Shown here piece after piece: positions 51,775 to 59,712 of a stretch of 64,000 bases of DNA. Within the stretch, counting starts at the first letter, position 1. Every line of letters begins with the position of its first letter. The stretch is from Glycomyces fuscus (GTDB taxonomy: Bacteria > Actinomycetota > Actinomycetes > Streptosporangiales > Streptosporangiaceae), in contig NYMS01000003.1 in assembly GCA_002529455.1 (NCBI GenBank), positions 95,518-159,517 of the forward strand, written 5' to 3'. The translations under genes were made by a program, and so were the position numbers. The notes beneath the pieces were generated by a model that did no database searches, had not been told where the DNA came from, and saw nothing but the letters and a program-made list of their open reading frames with translations.

Positions 51775-52562
51775 GCGTTCCCTTCCTCAGGGGTGTGGGG
51801 GTCGAGTGTGTAGAGGAGCTGGGGGTCTCCGGTCAGGGGGTGGGGGACGACCGTGGCTCTGACGCCGAAGACCCGCTCGACCAGTTCGGGGACCAGGACC
51901 TCCCGGGGCGTTCCGGCGGCGACCAGGCTCCCCCCGGACAGCACGCCGATGCGGTCGCAGACCGCGGCGGCCAGGTTGAGGTCGTGCAGGACGACGAGGA
52001 CGGTGACCCCCGTCCGGCGGATCAGGGACAGCAGGCCGATCTGGTGCCGCACGTCGAGGTGGTTGGTGGGTTCGTCCAGGACGAGCACGCGGGGCTCCTG
52101 GACGAGGCAGCGCGCCACGAGGACCCGCTGGCGCTCGCCGCCCGACAGCGAGAGCACGCCCCGGTCGGCGAGGTGGGCCACGTCCATGCGCTCCATCGCC
52201 TCGCGGCACAGCTCCCGCTCCCGCGCGTCCAGGGGCCGGTTCCCCCTCTGGTGGGGGGTGCGGCCCAGGGCGACGAGCTCGGCGGCGGTGAAGTCCAGGT
52301 CGCCGCCGCCCTCCTGGGTGAGCGCGGCCACGGACCGGGCGCTCCGGCGCAGGCTCAGTCCGGACAGGTCCTCCCCGTCCAGCCACACCGTCCCGTGCGT
52401 GGGCCGCAGCGCCCGGTAGACGCAGCGCAGCGCCGTGGACTTGCCCGAGCCGTTGGGGCCGACCAGGCCCACGACCCGTCCTCCGGGGACCTCCAGCGAC
52501 AGTTCGCGGACCAGCTCCGCTCCCGCGACGGTGACCGAGACCCCTTCCAGGCGCAGATCCAT
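51771..52562 (-). CDS. FepC/FhuC-type ABC transporter ATPase
   Basis: A 263 aa cytosolic ATPase powering import. Walker A is GPNGSGKST (residues about 35-43), the Q-loop is in AALTQEGGG, the signature is LSGGERQR, Walker B is RVLVLDEPTNHLD and the switch His is in VVLHDLNLAA. All are intact. ATG 52562 overlaps the permease stop (TGATG), and its own stop overlaps the binding-protein start, so the three genes form a tight operon. An upstream extended frame is antisense shadow. Confidence 0.93.
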   Translation of the reverse strand: MDLRLEGVSVTVAGAELVRELSLEVPGGRVVGLVGPNGSGKSTALRCVYRALRPTHGTVWLDGEDLSGLSLRRSARSVAALTQEGGGDLDFTAAELVALGRTPHQRGNRPLDARERELCREAMERMDVAHLADRGVLSLSGGERQRVLVARCLVQEPRVLVLDEPTNHLDVRHQIGLLSLIRRTGVTVLVVLHDLNLAAAVCDRIGVLSGGSLVAAGTPREVLVPELVERVFGVRATVVPHPLTGDPQLLYTLDPHTPEEGNA

Positions 52563-53686
52563 CACCGGCCTCCGAACAGGTAGCCCCTGCGGCGCAGGAG
52601 GAGGATGAACACGGGGACGCCGACCAGCGCGGTGATGAAGCCCAGGGGCAGCTCGCGCGGGGCCGCGACCACGCGCGAGGCCAGGTCGACCCAGACCATG
52701 AACACCGCGCCGACCAGCGGGGCGACCGCCAGGACCCGGTGGTGGCCCGAGCCCACGGCGATGCGGACCACGTGCGGGACCACCAGGCCGACGAACCCGA
52801 TCGCCCCGCTGACGGCGACCATCGCACCGGTCATCAGCGCGGTGAGGAGGAACAGCCCCCGGCGCAGCCGGTCGGTGTCCACGCCCAGGCTCGCGGCGGT
52901 CTCGTCGCCCAACGTCATCACGTCCAGGCGCCGGCTCGCCGAGCGCAGCAGGACGGTCCCGGCGAGCACGACGGCCACCACGAGGGGGAGGGAGCCCCAC
53001 GTCGCGGCGCCGAAGCCGCCCAGTGTCCAGAACAGGACCGTGCCCGTGGCCTCGTTCCCGGGGACGAAGTAGACGATGACGCCCATGAGCGCCTGGAAGC
53101 CGAACGACAGGGCCACGCCGGTCAGGACCAGGCGCAGGGGGGTCACCCCGGTCGCGGACAGCGACGCGGCGTAGACGAGCACCGTGCCGACCAGCGCGCC
53201 CAGGAACGCGCCCGCCGAGACCGCGTAGACCCCCAGCGACCCCAGGGCCCCGAAGGCGCTGACCGTGACGGCGCCCACCGACGCGCCCGAGGAGACGCCC
53301 AGGACGAAGGGGTCGGCCAGCGGGTTGCGCACCAGCGCCTGGACGGCGACGCCGACGGCGCCCAGCCCCGCTCCCACGGTGGCGGCGAGCAGGACCCGGG
53401 GGGTGCGCAGCTGCCAGGTGATCTGGTAGCGGGCCACCTCGTCCGCGCTGATCAGGTCGCCGGTGACCCCCGCCCACAGGTAGCGCAGGGTGTCTGCGGG
53501 GGCGACCACCGCCGACCCCAGGCCGATGGCGAGCACGGACGAGACGGCCAGCAGGACGGACAGGACGGCGACCGTCCCGGCGCCGCCGCGGAGGAGCCGC
53601 CGCGGGGAAGCGGGGGCCGGGGGTGGCCGGAAGCCGGCGCCGGTCGGCGCCGGGCCGGTCTGGGGCGAGGTTTCGGTCCGCGCCAC
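52562..53686 (-). CDS. FecCD-type ABC transporter permease
   Basis: A 374 aa BtuC/FecCD-family permease with about ten membrane helices. RYQITWQLRTPRVLLAATVGAGLGAVGVAVQALVRNPLADPFVLGVSSGASVGAV is the highly conserved N-terminal family block, and GAIGFVGLVVPHVVRI is the ATPase-coupling loop. FecCD permeases work as homodimers in importers of ferric siderophores, haem and vitamin B12. GTG 53686 has AAGGAAGG upstream; the frame runs to 53848 but that stretch covers the Fur box. First gene of the importer operon. Confidence 0.92.
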   Translation of the reverse strand: MARTETSPQTGPAPTGAGFRPPPAPASPRRLLRGGAGTVAVLSVLLAVSSVLAIGLGSAVVAPADTLRYLWAGVTGDLISADEVARYQITWQLRTPRVLLAATVGAGLGAVGVAVQALVRNPLADPFVLGVSSGASVGAVTVSAFGALGSLGVYAVSAGAFLGALVGTVLVYAASLSATGVTPLRLVLTGVALSFGFQALMGVIVYFVPGNEATGTVLFWTLGGFGAATWGSLPLVVAVVLAGTVLLRSASRRLDVMTLGDETAASLGVDTDRLRRGLFLLTALMTGAMVAVSGAIGFVGLVVPHVVRIAVGSGHHRVLAVAPLVGAVFMVWVDLASRVVAAPRELPLGFITALVGVPVFILLLRRRGYLFGGR

Positions 53687-53835
53687 GCGGCGTACCTTCC
53701 TTCGGTTCTGAGCGGGGAAGGGCGGGGGTCGGGGCGGCACCGGGGCTCTCCGAGGAGTCGTGGCCCGCGGGGAGGGAGGAAAGACGCGGAGACGGCACTT
53801 TTGCGCCCATCCGGCGCAAGGGGGAACAGTCCTGG

Positions 53836-53850
53836 TAATGATAATCATTA
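53836..53850. promoter_or_regulatory. consensus Fur box upstream of importer and flavin reductase
   Basis: TAATGATAATCATTA is a perfect 7-1-7 palindrome and, extended to 19 bp, agrees with the classical Fur consensus at about 17 of 19 positions. It lies 150 bp before the permease start (minus) and 140 bp before the flavin-reductase start (plus). The rest of 53687-53989 (303 bp) holds nothing else I recognise. A strong indication of iron-responsive control; Zur cannot be excluded. Confidence 0.85.
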
Positions 53851-53989
53851 TGACGTGTGGTGCTCAACCCCGGCCAGGGGGACGCCGCGCTCGGGGTCAC
53901 GCCAGGCGGGGAGGGAGCCGACACGCCCCGGTCGCCAGGCCGGGCCCCGTCCGCGGCCCGGGCGGCCCGGGGAGGGATAATCGCTACCG

Positions 53990-54583
53990 ATGCGTACCGA
54001 ATGGACACCGGATGATCTGCCCGGACGAGCGTTCTACCAACTGATGACGGCCGTGGTCCTGCCGCGCCCGATCGCGTGGGTCTCCACCACGTCCGCGGCC
54101 GGTGTGGACAACCTGGCGCCGCACTCCTTCTTCACCGTCGCCTGCACCGAGCCGCCGATCGTGCAGTTCACCTCGGTGCGGCGCAAGGACTCGCTGCGCA
54201 ACGCGGAGGAGACCGGGGAGTTCGTGGTCAACCTGGCCCCGGAGCCGATGCAGGAGCAGGTCAACGCCAGCGGCACCTCCTACCCGCCAGAGGTGAGCGA
54301 GTTCGACGCGCTGGGGATCGGGCGCGAGGCCAGCGCGTCGGTGCGTCCGCCCCGGGTGGCGGGCTCCCCGGTGGCACTGGAGTGCGTGCTGCACTCGACG
54401 GTGGGCCTGGGCGACTCGACGGTGGTGTTCGGCCGGGTGGTGCGGGTGGCCGTGGACGAGGCGGTGCTGGTGGACGGGCACCCCGAGGCGACCCTGCTGC
54501 GCCCGCTGGCGCGGCTGGGCCGCAACGAGTGGTCCACGCTGGGCGAGGTGCGGGCCGTCGACCGGATCCCCTACCGGCCCTGA
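53990..54583 (+). CDS. flavin reductase family protein
   Basis: A 197 aa FMN-binding split-barrel protein of the flavin-reductase/DIM6-NTAB family. FYQLMTAVVLPRPIAWVSTTSAAGVDNLAPHSFFTVACTEPPIVQFTS and RRKDSLRNAEETGEFVVNLAPE are the FMN-contact blocks. Family members reduce free flavin or act as small flavoproteins. ATG 53990 follows a GGGAGG site. It is divergent from the FecCD permease across a Fur box, so a role in reductive iron release or metal-starvation metabolism is plausible but inferred. Confidence 0.85.
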   Translation: MRTEWTPDDLPGRAFYQLMTAVVLPRPIAWVSTTSAAGVDNLAPHSFFTVACTEPPIVQFTSVRRKDSLRNAEETGEFVVNLAPEPMQEQVNASGTSYPPEVSEFDALGIGREASASVRPPRVAGSPVALECVLHSTVGLGDSTVVFGRVVRVAVDEAVLVDGHPEATLLRPLARLGRNEWSTLGEVRAVDRIPYRP

Positions 54584-54678
54584 CCGGCGCGCCCGACCGG
54601 CGGGGAGTCCGCGCCCGACCGGACCGGAGCCGGCCGTCCCCTCCCCCGGCCGGCTCCGGTCCGCTGGCCCCTCCCCGG

Positions 54679-55347
54679 TCAGACCCGCAGGTCGGCCTCC
54701 GGGAGGGGAAAGGCCGACAGGCGGCCCAGGACGTCCGAGGGGTCGCCGCTCCAGTCCATGGCGCGCATCTGGGCGGCGCTGCGGCGGCCGGTGGTGGCGC
54801 GCACCAGCTCGAAGGCCGTGGCCGACCACTCCAGGTCGGCCCGCTCGCCGAACGCCCACTCCTGGCCGGTGTCCGTCGCCGCCACACGCACCCCGGGCAG
54901 GTCGGGGGACCACGCGCGGGCCGTCGCGCCCAGGACGAAGGCCGCCAGCTCGTCGGCGTGCTCGGGCTGGGCCTCCATCCCCAGGGCGCCGCGCACGTCG
55001 TTCTCGTGGTGCCACACGTCCACGGCGGGCAGGGAGTAGCGGGCCCTGGTCCGGGTGGCGAAGACCTCCAGCAGCGCCGGGGTGTGCTCGCGCCAGGCCG
55101 CGCAGAGCCCGGCGATGTCGAGGTGGGCGTGGTCGGCCACCTGGCGGGCGGTGACCGCGTCGTCGGCCGGAGGGGTGACCCGGTCCGCTGCCACGTCCGC
55201 GCAGAGCCCGACCAGGTGGGCGTAGGTCTGCTGGACGTTCCAGGCGGGCAGGGCGGGAACGGGGGTGGCGAGCTGCTCCGCGCCCAGGCCGTCGGCGAGC
55301 GCGAGCATGCGCTCCTGGCAGGAGGTGTAGATCTTCGCGGTGTTCAT
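54679..55347 (-). CDS. mycothiol-dependent maleylpyruvate isomerase family protein
   Basis: A 222 aa DinB-like four-helix bundle. CQERMLALADGLGAEQLATPVPALPAWNVQQTYAHLVGLCADVAADR is the family N-terminus with the first metal His. DVWHHENDVRGALG supplies further His ligands, and the C-terminal SCP2-like part is DLEWSATAFELVRATTGRRSAAQM. Members use mycothiol as cofactor for isomerisation or S-transfer; most paralogues are uncharacterised. ATG 55347 is followed directly by the conserved helix. It lies beside the Fur-box gene but is convergent with it. Confidence 0.82.
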   Translation of the reverse strand: MNTAKIYTSCQERMLALADGLGAEQLATPVPALPAWNVQQTYAHLVGLCADVAADRVTPPADDAVTARQVADHAHLDIAGLCAAWREHTPALLEVFATRTRARYSLPAVDVWHHENDVRGALGMEAQPEHADELAAFVLGATARAWSPDLPGVRVAATDTGQEWAFGERADLEWSATAFELVRATTGRRSAAQMRAMDWSGDPSDVLGRLSAFPLPEADLRV

Positions 55348-55446
55348 GGCGCCACGGTACCGAACGCTGTTCGGTACCGTGGCGCCGGGGACCGCGCGGG
55401 CCCGTGGCCCTACAGGGGGGTACGGTCCCCTCCCGGGGTGGTCACA

Positions 55447-56520
55447 TCACGGTTCCTGGCAGGACACCCGGGGCTCGATGTTGGTCCCCCCGTGGGTGGC
55501 GGTGAACCCGAAGCTGGCGCTCTCCCCGGCCGCGAGCGAGCCGTTGTGCGCGGCGTTCGTGGCCTCGAAGTGGGCGCCGTGGTTGACGAGCGAGGCGTTC
55601 CAGGAGCTGCTGACCTGCTGGCCGTTGGCGAACACCCAGTCCACCATCCAGCCGTCGACCCCGTTCTCTCCCGCGGTGACCTCGACCTCGGCCTGGAAGC
55701 CCGTGGACCACTCGTTGAGGACGGTGTACTCGGCCCTGCAGTACTCGCCCTCCGGCGGGTCCGTGGGCTCGGGGTCCGGCGTGGGCTCGGGGTCCGGCGT
55801 GGGCTCGGGGTCGGGCGTGGGCTCCGGGTCGGGGCCGGGCTCGCCCGAACCGCCGGTGAAGACCACGTCCGAGCAGTTGTAGAACGCCTCCGGGCTGTCG
55901 GAGCGCTCCCACACCACGTAGACGATGTGCTGGCCCTCCTTGTCGGGCAGCTCGACGTCCCAGTAGTACTCGGCGCCGGCGACGCCGCCGTCGCGCAGCG
56001 GCGGGTTGGTGACCTCGTCGATGAGCTCCAGGTCGTCCCAGTTCAGCGCGTCCGTGGCGGGGTCGAACCCGTCCTCGGTGACGTAGGTGTAGAAGGTGCC
56101 CGGGTGCGCGGCCCAGGCGTTGTGGTGGAACTCCACCGTCGTGTTGGCCGGCAGGTCGGTGGTGGGCCAGTCGGCACGCACCGCGTTGAAGGCCGAGAAG
56201 CTGTCGGTGGGGCCGCACAGCTCTCCGTCGGCCACGAACTCCTGGTGGCGGCCGTCGGAGTTGCTGATGAGGTTGCCGAACCAGTTCCAGAACGGGTAGT
56301 TGCCGCCCTCGGCCAGGGCGTCGGCGCAGGCGTCGTTGGTCGGCTGGAGGTTGCCGCCTCCGGTGCCGTTGGTGGCGTCCTGGAAGCAGGCGTAGGTGCG
56401 GCTGGCCGGGTAGGTGAACGCGCCGTGCGCCTCGGCGGTGTCGGGCATCGCGACGACGGTGGTGCCGACGGCGAGTCCGCCGAGCGCCACCGCCACGGCT
56501 ATGGCGTTACGTGACCTCAT
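55447..56520 (-). CDS. AA10 lytic polysaccharide monooxygenase with CBM2
   Basis: Secreted copper enzyme of 357 aa that breaks glycosidic bonds in crystalline cellulose or chitin oxidatively. The signal peptide ends at AEA and exposes His32 (HGAF), the N-terminal copper ligand; a second His lies in the EFHHNAWAAHPGTF region. The catalytic domain runs to about residue 228. A 30-residue linker of PDPEPT repeats and a C-terminal CBM2 (CRAEYTVLNEWSTGFQAEV, NGSLAAGESASFGF) follow. ATG 56520 has GGAAGG; the ATG four codons earlier is less likely. Activity on cellulose rather than chitin is suggested by the cellulase neighbours. Confidence 0.92.
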   Translation of the reverse strand: MRSRNAIAVAVALGGLAVGTTVVAMPDTAEAHGAFTYPASRTYACFQDATNGTGGGNLQPTNDACADALAEGGNYPFWNWFGNLISNSDGRHQEFVADGELCGPTDSFSAFNAVRADWPTTDLPANTTVEFHHNAWAAHPGTFYTYVTEDGFDPATDALNWDDLELIDEVTNPPLRDGGVAGAEYYWDVELPDKEGQHIVYVVWERSDSPEAFYNCSDVVFTGGSGEPGPDPEPTPDPEPTPDPEPTPDPEPTDPPEGEYCRAEYTVLNEWSTGFQAEVEVTAGENGVDGWMVDWVFANGQQVSSSWNASLVNHGAHFEATNAAHNGSLAAGESASFGFTATHGGTNIEPRVSCQEP

Positions 56521-56640
56521 CGGTCCTTCCAATCTCTGTGGGGGGTGCCCGGCCGCACCGGGGCGGCGCGGCCGGGGGGGTGGTCGGCCTGCTCCCTCAG
56601 CGGGACCAGGCGGTGGGGTGGGGACGGGGGCGGGGCCCGG

Positions 56641-58002
56641 TCAGGCCGCGCACGTGAGCTCGGGCTCCGAGACGCTCCCGCTGGAGGTGCCGACGAACCC
56701 GAAGGAGGTCGACTGCCCGGCCGAGAGCGTGCCGTTGTAGCCCGCGTCGGTCGCGGTGACCTCGGCTCCGCTGCTGGTCACCGAGGCGTTCCAGGCGTGC
56801 GAGACGCGCTCGCCGCCGCCGAAGGCCCACTCCACGGTCCAGCCCGTGAGGTCGACACCAGCGGTCACGGTCACCTGCGCCTGGAAACCTCCCTGCCACT
56901 GGTTGGTCACCGTGTACTCGGCCTCGCACTCCCCCGACGGCGGGTCCGTGGGCTCCTCGGTCGGCGGGTCGGTGGGCTCCTCGGTGGGCGGGTCGGTCGG
57001 GTCGGTGTCGCCGCCGTAGACCGGGGCCTCCTCGGCGGTGGCGGCGATGCCGTCGGGGCCGTTGAAGATGCGCTCGCCCCAGGGGGTCAGGCGGTCGACG
57101 TCGAAGTCCTCGACCATGTCCAGGTACTCCACGGGGCTGCCGTTGCCGCTCCAGGACCAGCCGATGTACCCCAGGCCGAGGCGCTCGGCGTGGGACATGA
57201 TGGCGTCCTCGTCGGGGTTGCCGTCGGAGTGGTCGTGGCCGAACTCGCCGACGACCAGCGGCAGGCCCGCGTCGACGAAGTGCTCCAGGTAGGAGACGAC
57301 CGTCGACTCCTGCTGGTAGACGCCGTACATGTGCACGGAGAAGACCGTGTTGGCGTGCGGGTCGGAGTCGAACACCGTCTGGGCGTTGTCGCGCATGACG
57401 CCCGCCCAGTCCTGGCCCCAGTTGGGCGCGTCCACGACCAGGGTGTGGTCGAAGCCCGCGTCGCGCAGGCGGCCGATGGCGTCGCTGGTGTCGGCGGCCC
57501 AGCCCTGGTTGACCGCGGCGTCGTTGCCGTAGGGCTCGTTGCCGATGTTGACGAGGACGTAGTCCTCCTCGCCCTCGACGGCCTCCTGGACGCGCAGCCA
57601 GTAGTCGACGGCCTGGTCGAGCGTGGCGGCACCGGCCTGCTCGCCGTAGCCGGTGGTGTCGTGCACCTCCAGCATGCAGATCAGCTGGTTGGCCTTGCAC
57701 TCGGCGACGACGTCGGCCACGTCGGCGGCGCTGTTCTCCGTCCAGCGCTGGCCGCTGCTGAGGACGACGCGGACGGCGTTGGCGCCCAGCGACTTGATGT
57801 CGGCCAGCGACTGGGTCTCCTGGGTGTACCAGGTGTGGGCGTGGCTGACGCCGCGGATGACGAAGTCGTTCCCGGCGGCGTCGACGAGGCGGCCGTCACT
57901 GACCCGGAAGCCGGTGTCGGCGTGCGCGGGCAGCGAGTGCACGAGCAGTGCGGCCACCAGGGTGATGACCGACCCGAGGGCGATCAACAGGCGTTTGACC
58001 AT
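56641..58002 (-). CDS. GH5 endo-beta-1,4-mannanase with CBM2
   Basis: Secreted hydrolase of 453 aa. The signal peptide ends near residue 28 (LPAHA-DTG). The GH5 catalytic domain (about 30-325) has acid/base Glu in VNIGNEPYGN and nucleophile Glu in VVGEFGHDHS. GVSHAHTWYTQETQSLADIKSLGANAVRVVL and VDAPNWGQDWAGVMRDNAQ match bacterial GH5_8 mannanases such as those of Streptomyces and Thermobifida, not endoglucanases. A TDPPTEEP linker and a CBM2 nearly identical to that of the GH10 gene follow. A LacI-type palindrome sits 25 bp upstream. Confidence 0.9.
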   Translation of the reverse strand: MVKRLLIALGSVITLVAALLVHSLPAHADTGFRVSDGRLVDAAGNDFVIRGVSHAHTWYTQETQSLADIKSLGANAVRVVLSSGQRWTENSAADVADVVAECKANQLICMLEVHDTTGYGEQAGAATLDQAVDYWLRVQEAVEGEEDYVLVNIGNEPYGNDAAVNQGWAADTSDAIGRLRDAGFDHTLVVDAPNWGQDWAGVMRDNAQTVFDSDPHANTVFSVHMYGVYQQESTVVSYLEHFVDAGLPLVVGEFGHDHSDGNPDEDAIMSHAERLGLGYIGWSWSGNGSPVEYLDMVEDFDVDRLTPWGERIFNGPDGIAATAEEAPVYGGDTDPTDPPTEEPTDPPTEEPTDPPSGECEAEYTVTNQWQGGFQAQVTVTAGVDLTGWTVEWAFGGGERVSHAWNASVTSSGAEVTATDAGYNGTLSAGQSTSFGFVGTSSGSVSEPELTCAA

Positions 58003-58026
58003 GGGAGAGCTCCAGATAGAAGGGCG

Positions 58027-58038
58027 GACAACGTTGTC
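58027..58038. promoter_or_regulatory. LacI-type palindrome before the mannanase
   Basis: GACAACGTTGTC, a perfect 12 bp palindrome with the central CG typical of LacI-family operators, 24 bp before the mannanase start codon. It is unrelated to the CelR box at 62616, so mannan-specific control is likely. Confidence 0.7.
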
Positions 58039-58077
58039 GTGTTGCAGGGCTCCCGCCCTCGCGGGCGGGGACCGGGT

Positions 58078-58115
58078 GGGCGCCGGGGTCGCGCGGTCGC
58101 GCTCCCCCGGCGCCC
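58078..58115 (-). terminator. hairpin downstream of the GH10 xylanase
   Basis: GGGCGCCGGGG (58078-58088) and CCCCGGCGCCC (58105-58115) form an 11 bp stem around a 16 nt loop, 89 bp beyond the xylanase stop. Confidence 0.65.
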
Positions 58116-58203
58116 GGTCCTGACACAGGCGCGGCCTGTTCCGGGGCGGTCGCGTCAGTGTCGTTCGGTTCCGGTTCTCCCCGCGTCCGGGATCAGCCGC
58201 GGA

Positions 58204-59643
58204 TCAGGATCCGGCGCACGTGAGCTCGGGCTCCGAGACGCTCCCGCTGGAGGTGCCGACGAACCCGAAGGAGGTCGACTGCCCGGCCGAGAGCGTGCCG
58301 TTGTAACCGGCGTCGGTCGCGGTCACGCTGCCGCCGCTGCTGGTCACCGAGGCGTTCCAGGCGTGCGAGACGCGCTCGCCGCCGCCGAAGGCCCACTCCA
58401 CGGTCCAACCCGTGAGATCGGCCCCCGCGGTCACGGTCACCTGCGCCTGGAAACCTCCCTGCCACTGGTTGGTCACCGTGTACTCGGCCTCGCACTCCCC
58501 CGACGGCGGATCGGTCGGGTCCGGGTCGGGACCGGGACCGGGGCCGGGGTCGCCGCCGAGCGCCTCGTGGATCGACCAGTAGGAGGGTTTGGGCTGGTAG
58601 TTCCCGTCGATGGGCAGTGCCGCGCCCTGGCCCTCGAAGGTGTCGGGGACCCAGGAGTAGGCGTCGGTGACGCCCCACACGATCACACCGGAGCACCCCT
58701 CGACCGCGTAGCAGGCGTTGACCACCTGCTCGTAGTCCCTGGCCTGCTGCTCCAGCTTCTGCTGGGTGGCGGGCATCTGGATGCGGATGTCCAGCTCGGT
58801 GATCATCACCTCCAGGCCCAGGTCGACGAAGCGCTGGATGTTCTGCTGGATGCTGGAGGGGACCTGTCCCGCGATGAGGTGGCCCTGGAAGCCGATGCCG
58901 TCGATCGGCACGCCCTGCGCCAGCAGGTCCCGGACCAGTTCGTAGTAGGCGTCGCTCTTGGCGTTGATCCCGTCGATGTTGTAGTCGTTGATGAACAGGC
59001 GGGCGTCGGGGTCGGCCCGGTCCGCCATCCGGAAGGCCTCGGCGATGAAGTCCTCCCCCAGCGTCCGGTGGAAGACCGAGTCGCGGAACCGGGCGTCGTC
59101 CCCGATGGGCTCGTTGACCACGTCCCAGGTGGCGATGTCGTCGCGGTAGCGCCCCACGGTGGTGCTGATGTGGGTGTCCATGACGTCCAGCAGCTGGTCC
59201 TCGCTGAAGCTGCCGTCCCTCACCCATGAGGGCAGCTGGCTGTGCCACACCAGCGTGTGGCCGTGGATCATCTGGTCGTTCTGCTGGGCGAAGTCCACGA
59301 TGCGGTCGGCGTTGGTCCAGTTGAACTGCCCGCGCTGGGGCTGGACCGTCTCCCACTTGAGGTCGTTCTCGTGGGTGACGGAGTTGAACTCGGTCGCGGC
59401 GGTCCGCGCGTAGTCCGCCTGGTTCAGGTACTGCGACCCGACCGCGGTGCCCATGCGCAGCCCGCGCTGGTCGGCGAGCTCGCGCAGGGTGGCCTGCTGC
59501 GCCTGGGCGGCCTCCTGCGCCGGGAGGGGGGCGTCCTCCTCGGCGTGGGCGGCGGCCAGGCCGCCCGTGACGAGGCTGAGGGCGAGGGCGAGGGCGACCG
59601 CCGCCCCTTCCCGGAGCCGTCTTCGCCCCTTGGTGACCAACAT
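58204..59643 (-). CDS. GH10 endo-beta-1,4-xylanase with CBM2
   Basis: Secreted xylanase of 479 aa. A signal peptide (to about residue 34, AAHA-EED) is followed by the GH10 TIM barrel (about 48-360): FNSVTHENDLKWETVQPQRGQFNW, HGHTLVWHSQLPSW, acid/base Glu in TWDVVNEPIGDD and nucleophile Glu in VMITELDIR. A Pro/Asp/Gly linker and a C-terminal CBM2 (ECEAEYTVTNQWQGGFQAQV) follow. Cuts the xylan backbone and binds cellulose through CBM2. It starts 69 bp after the GH48 stop, beyond a strong hairpin, so it depends on readthrough or a promoter inside GH48. Confidence 0.94.
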   Translation of the reverse strand: MLVTKGRRRLREGAAVALALALSLVTGGLAAAHAEEDAPLPAQEAAQAQQATLRELADQRGLRMGTAVGSQYLNQADYARTAATEFNSVTHENDLKWETVQPQRGQFNWTNADRIVDFAQQNDQMIHGHTLVWHSQLPSWVRDGSFSEDQLLDVMDTHISTTVGRYRDDIATWDVVNEPIGDDARFRDSVFHRTLGEDFIAEAFRMADRADPDARLFINDYNIDGINAKSDAYYELVRDLLAQGVPIDGIGFQGHLIAGQVPSSIQQNIQRFVDLGLEVMITELDIRIQMPATQQKLEQQARDYEQVVNACYAVEGCSGVIVWGVTDAYSWVPDTFEGQGAALPIDGNYQPKPSYWSIHEALGGDPGPGPGPDPDPTDPPSGECEAEYTVTNQWQGGFQAQVTVTAGADLTGWTVEWAFGGGERVSHAWNASVTSSGGSVTATDAGYNGTLSAGQSTSFGFVGTSSGSVSEPELTCAGS

Positions 59644-59667
59644 GGTGTTCCTTTCTTCGGTGGGGGT

Positions 59668-59696
59668 GGGGGCGGGCGCCGTGGGCGCCCGCCCCC
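59668..59696 (-). terminator. hairpin between GH48 and GH10
   Basis: GGGGGCGGGCGCC (59668-59680) and GGCGCCCGCCCCC (59684-59696), a perfect 13 bp stem with a GTG loop, 16 bp past the GH48 stop and 24 bp before the GH10 start. Confidence 0.75.
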
Positions 59697-59712
59697 GTGC
59701 GGCTACGGCCGG

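Noticed and set aside
55747..55840. Tandem repeat in the LPMO gene as a CRISPR-like array
   Set aside because: The repeats encode the PDPEPT linker in frame, have no spacers and lie inside a coding sequence.
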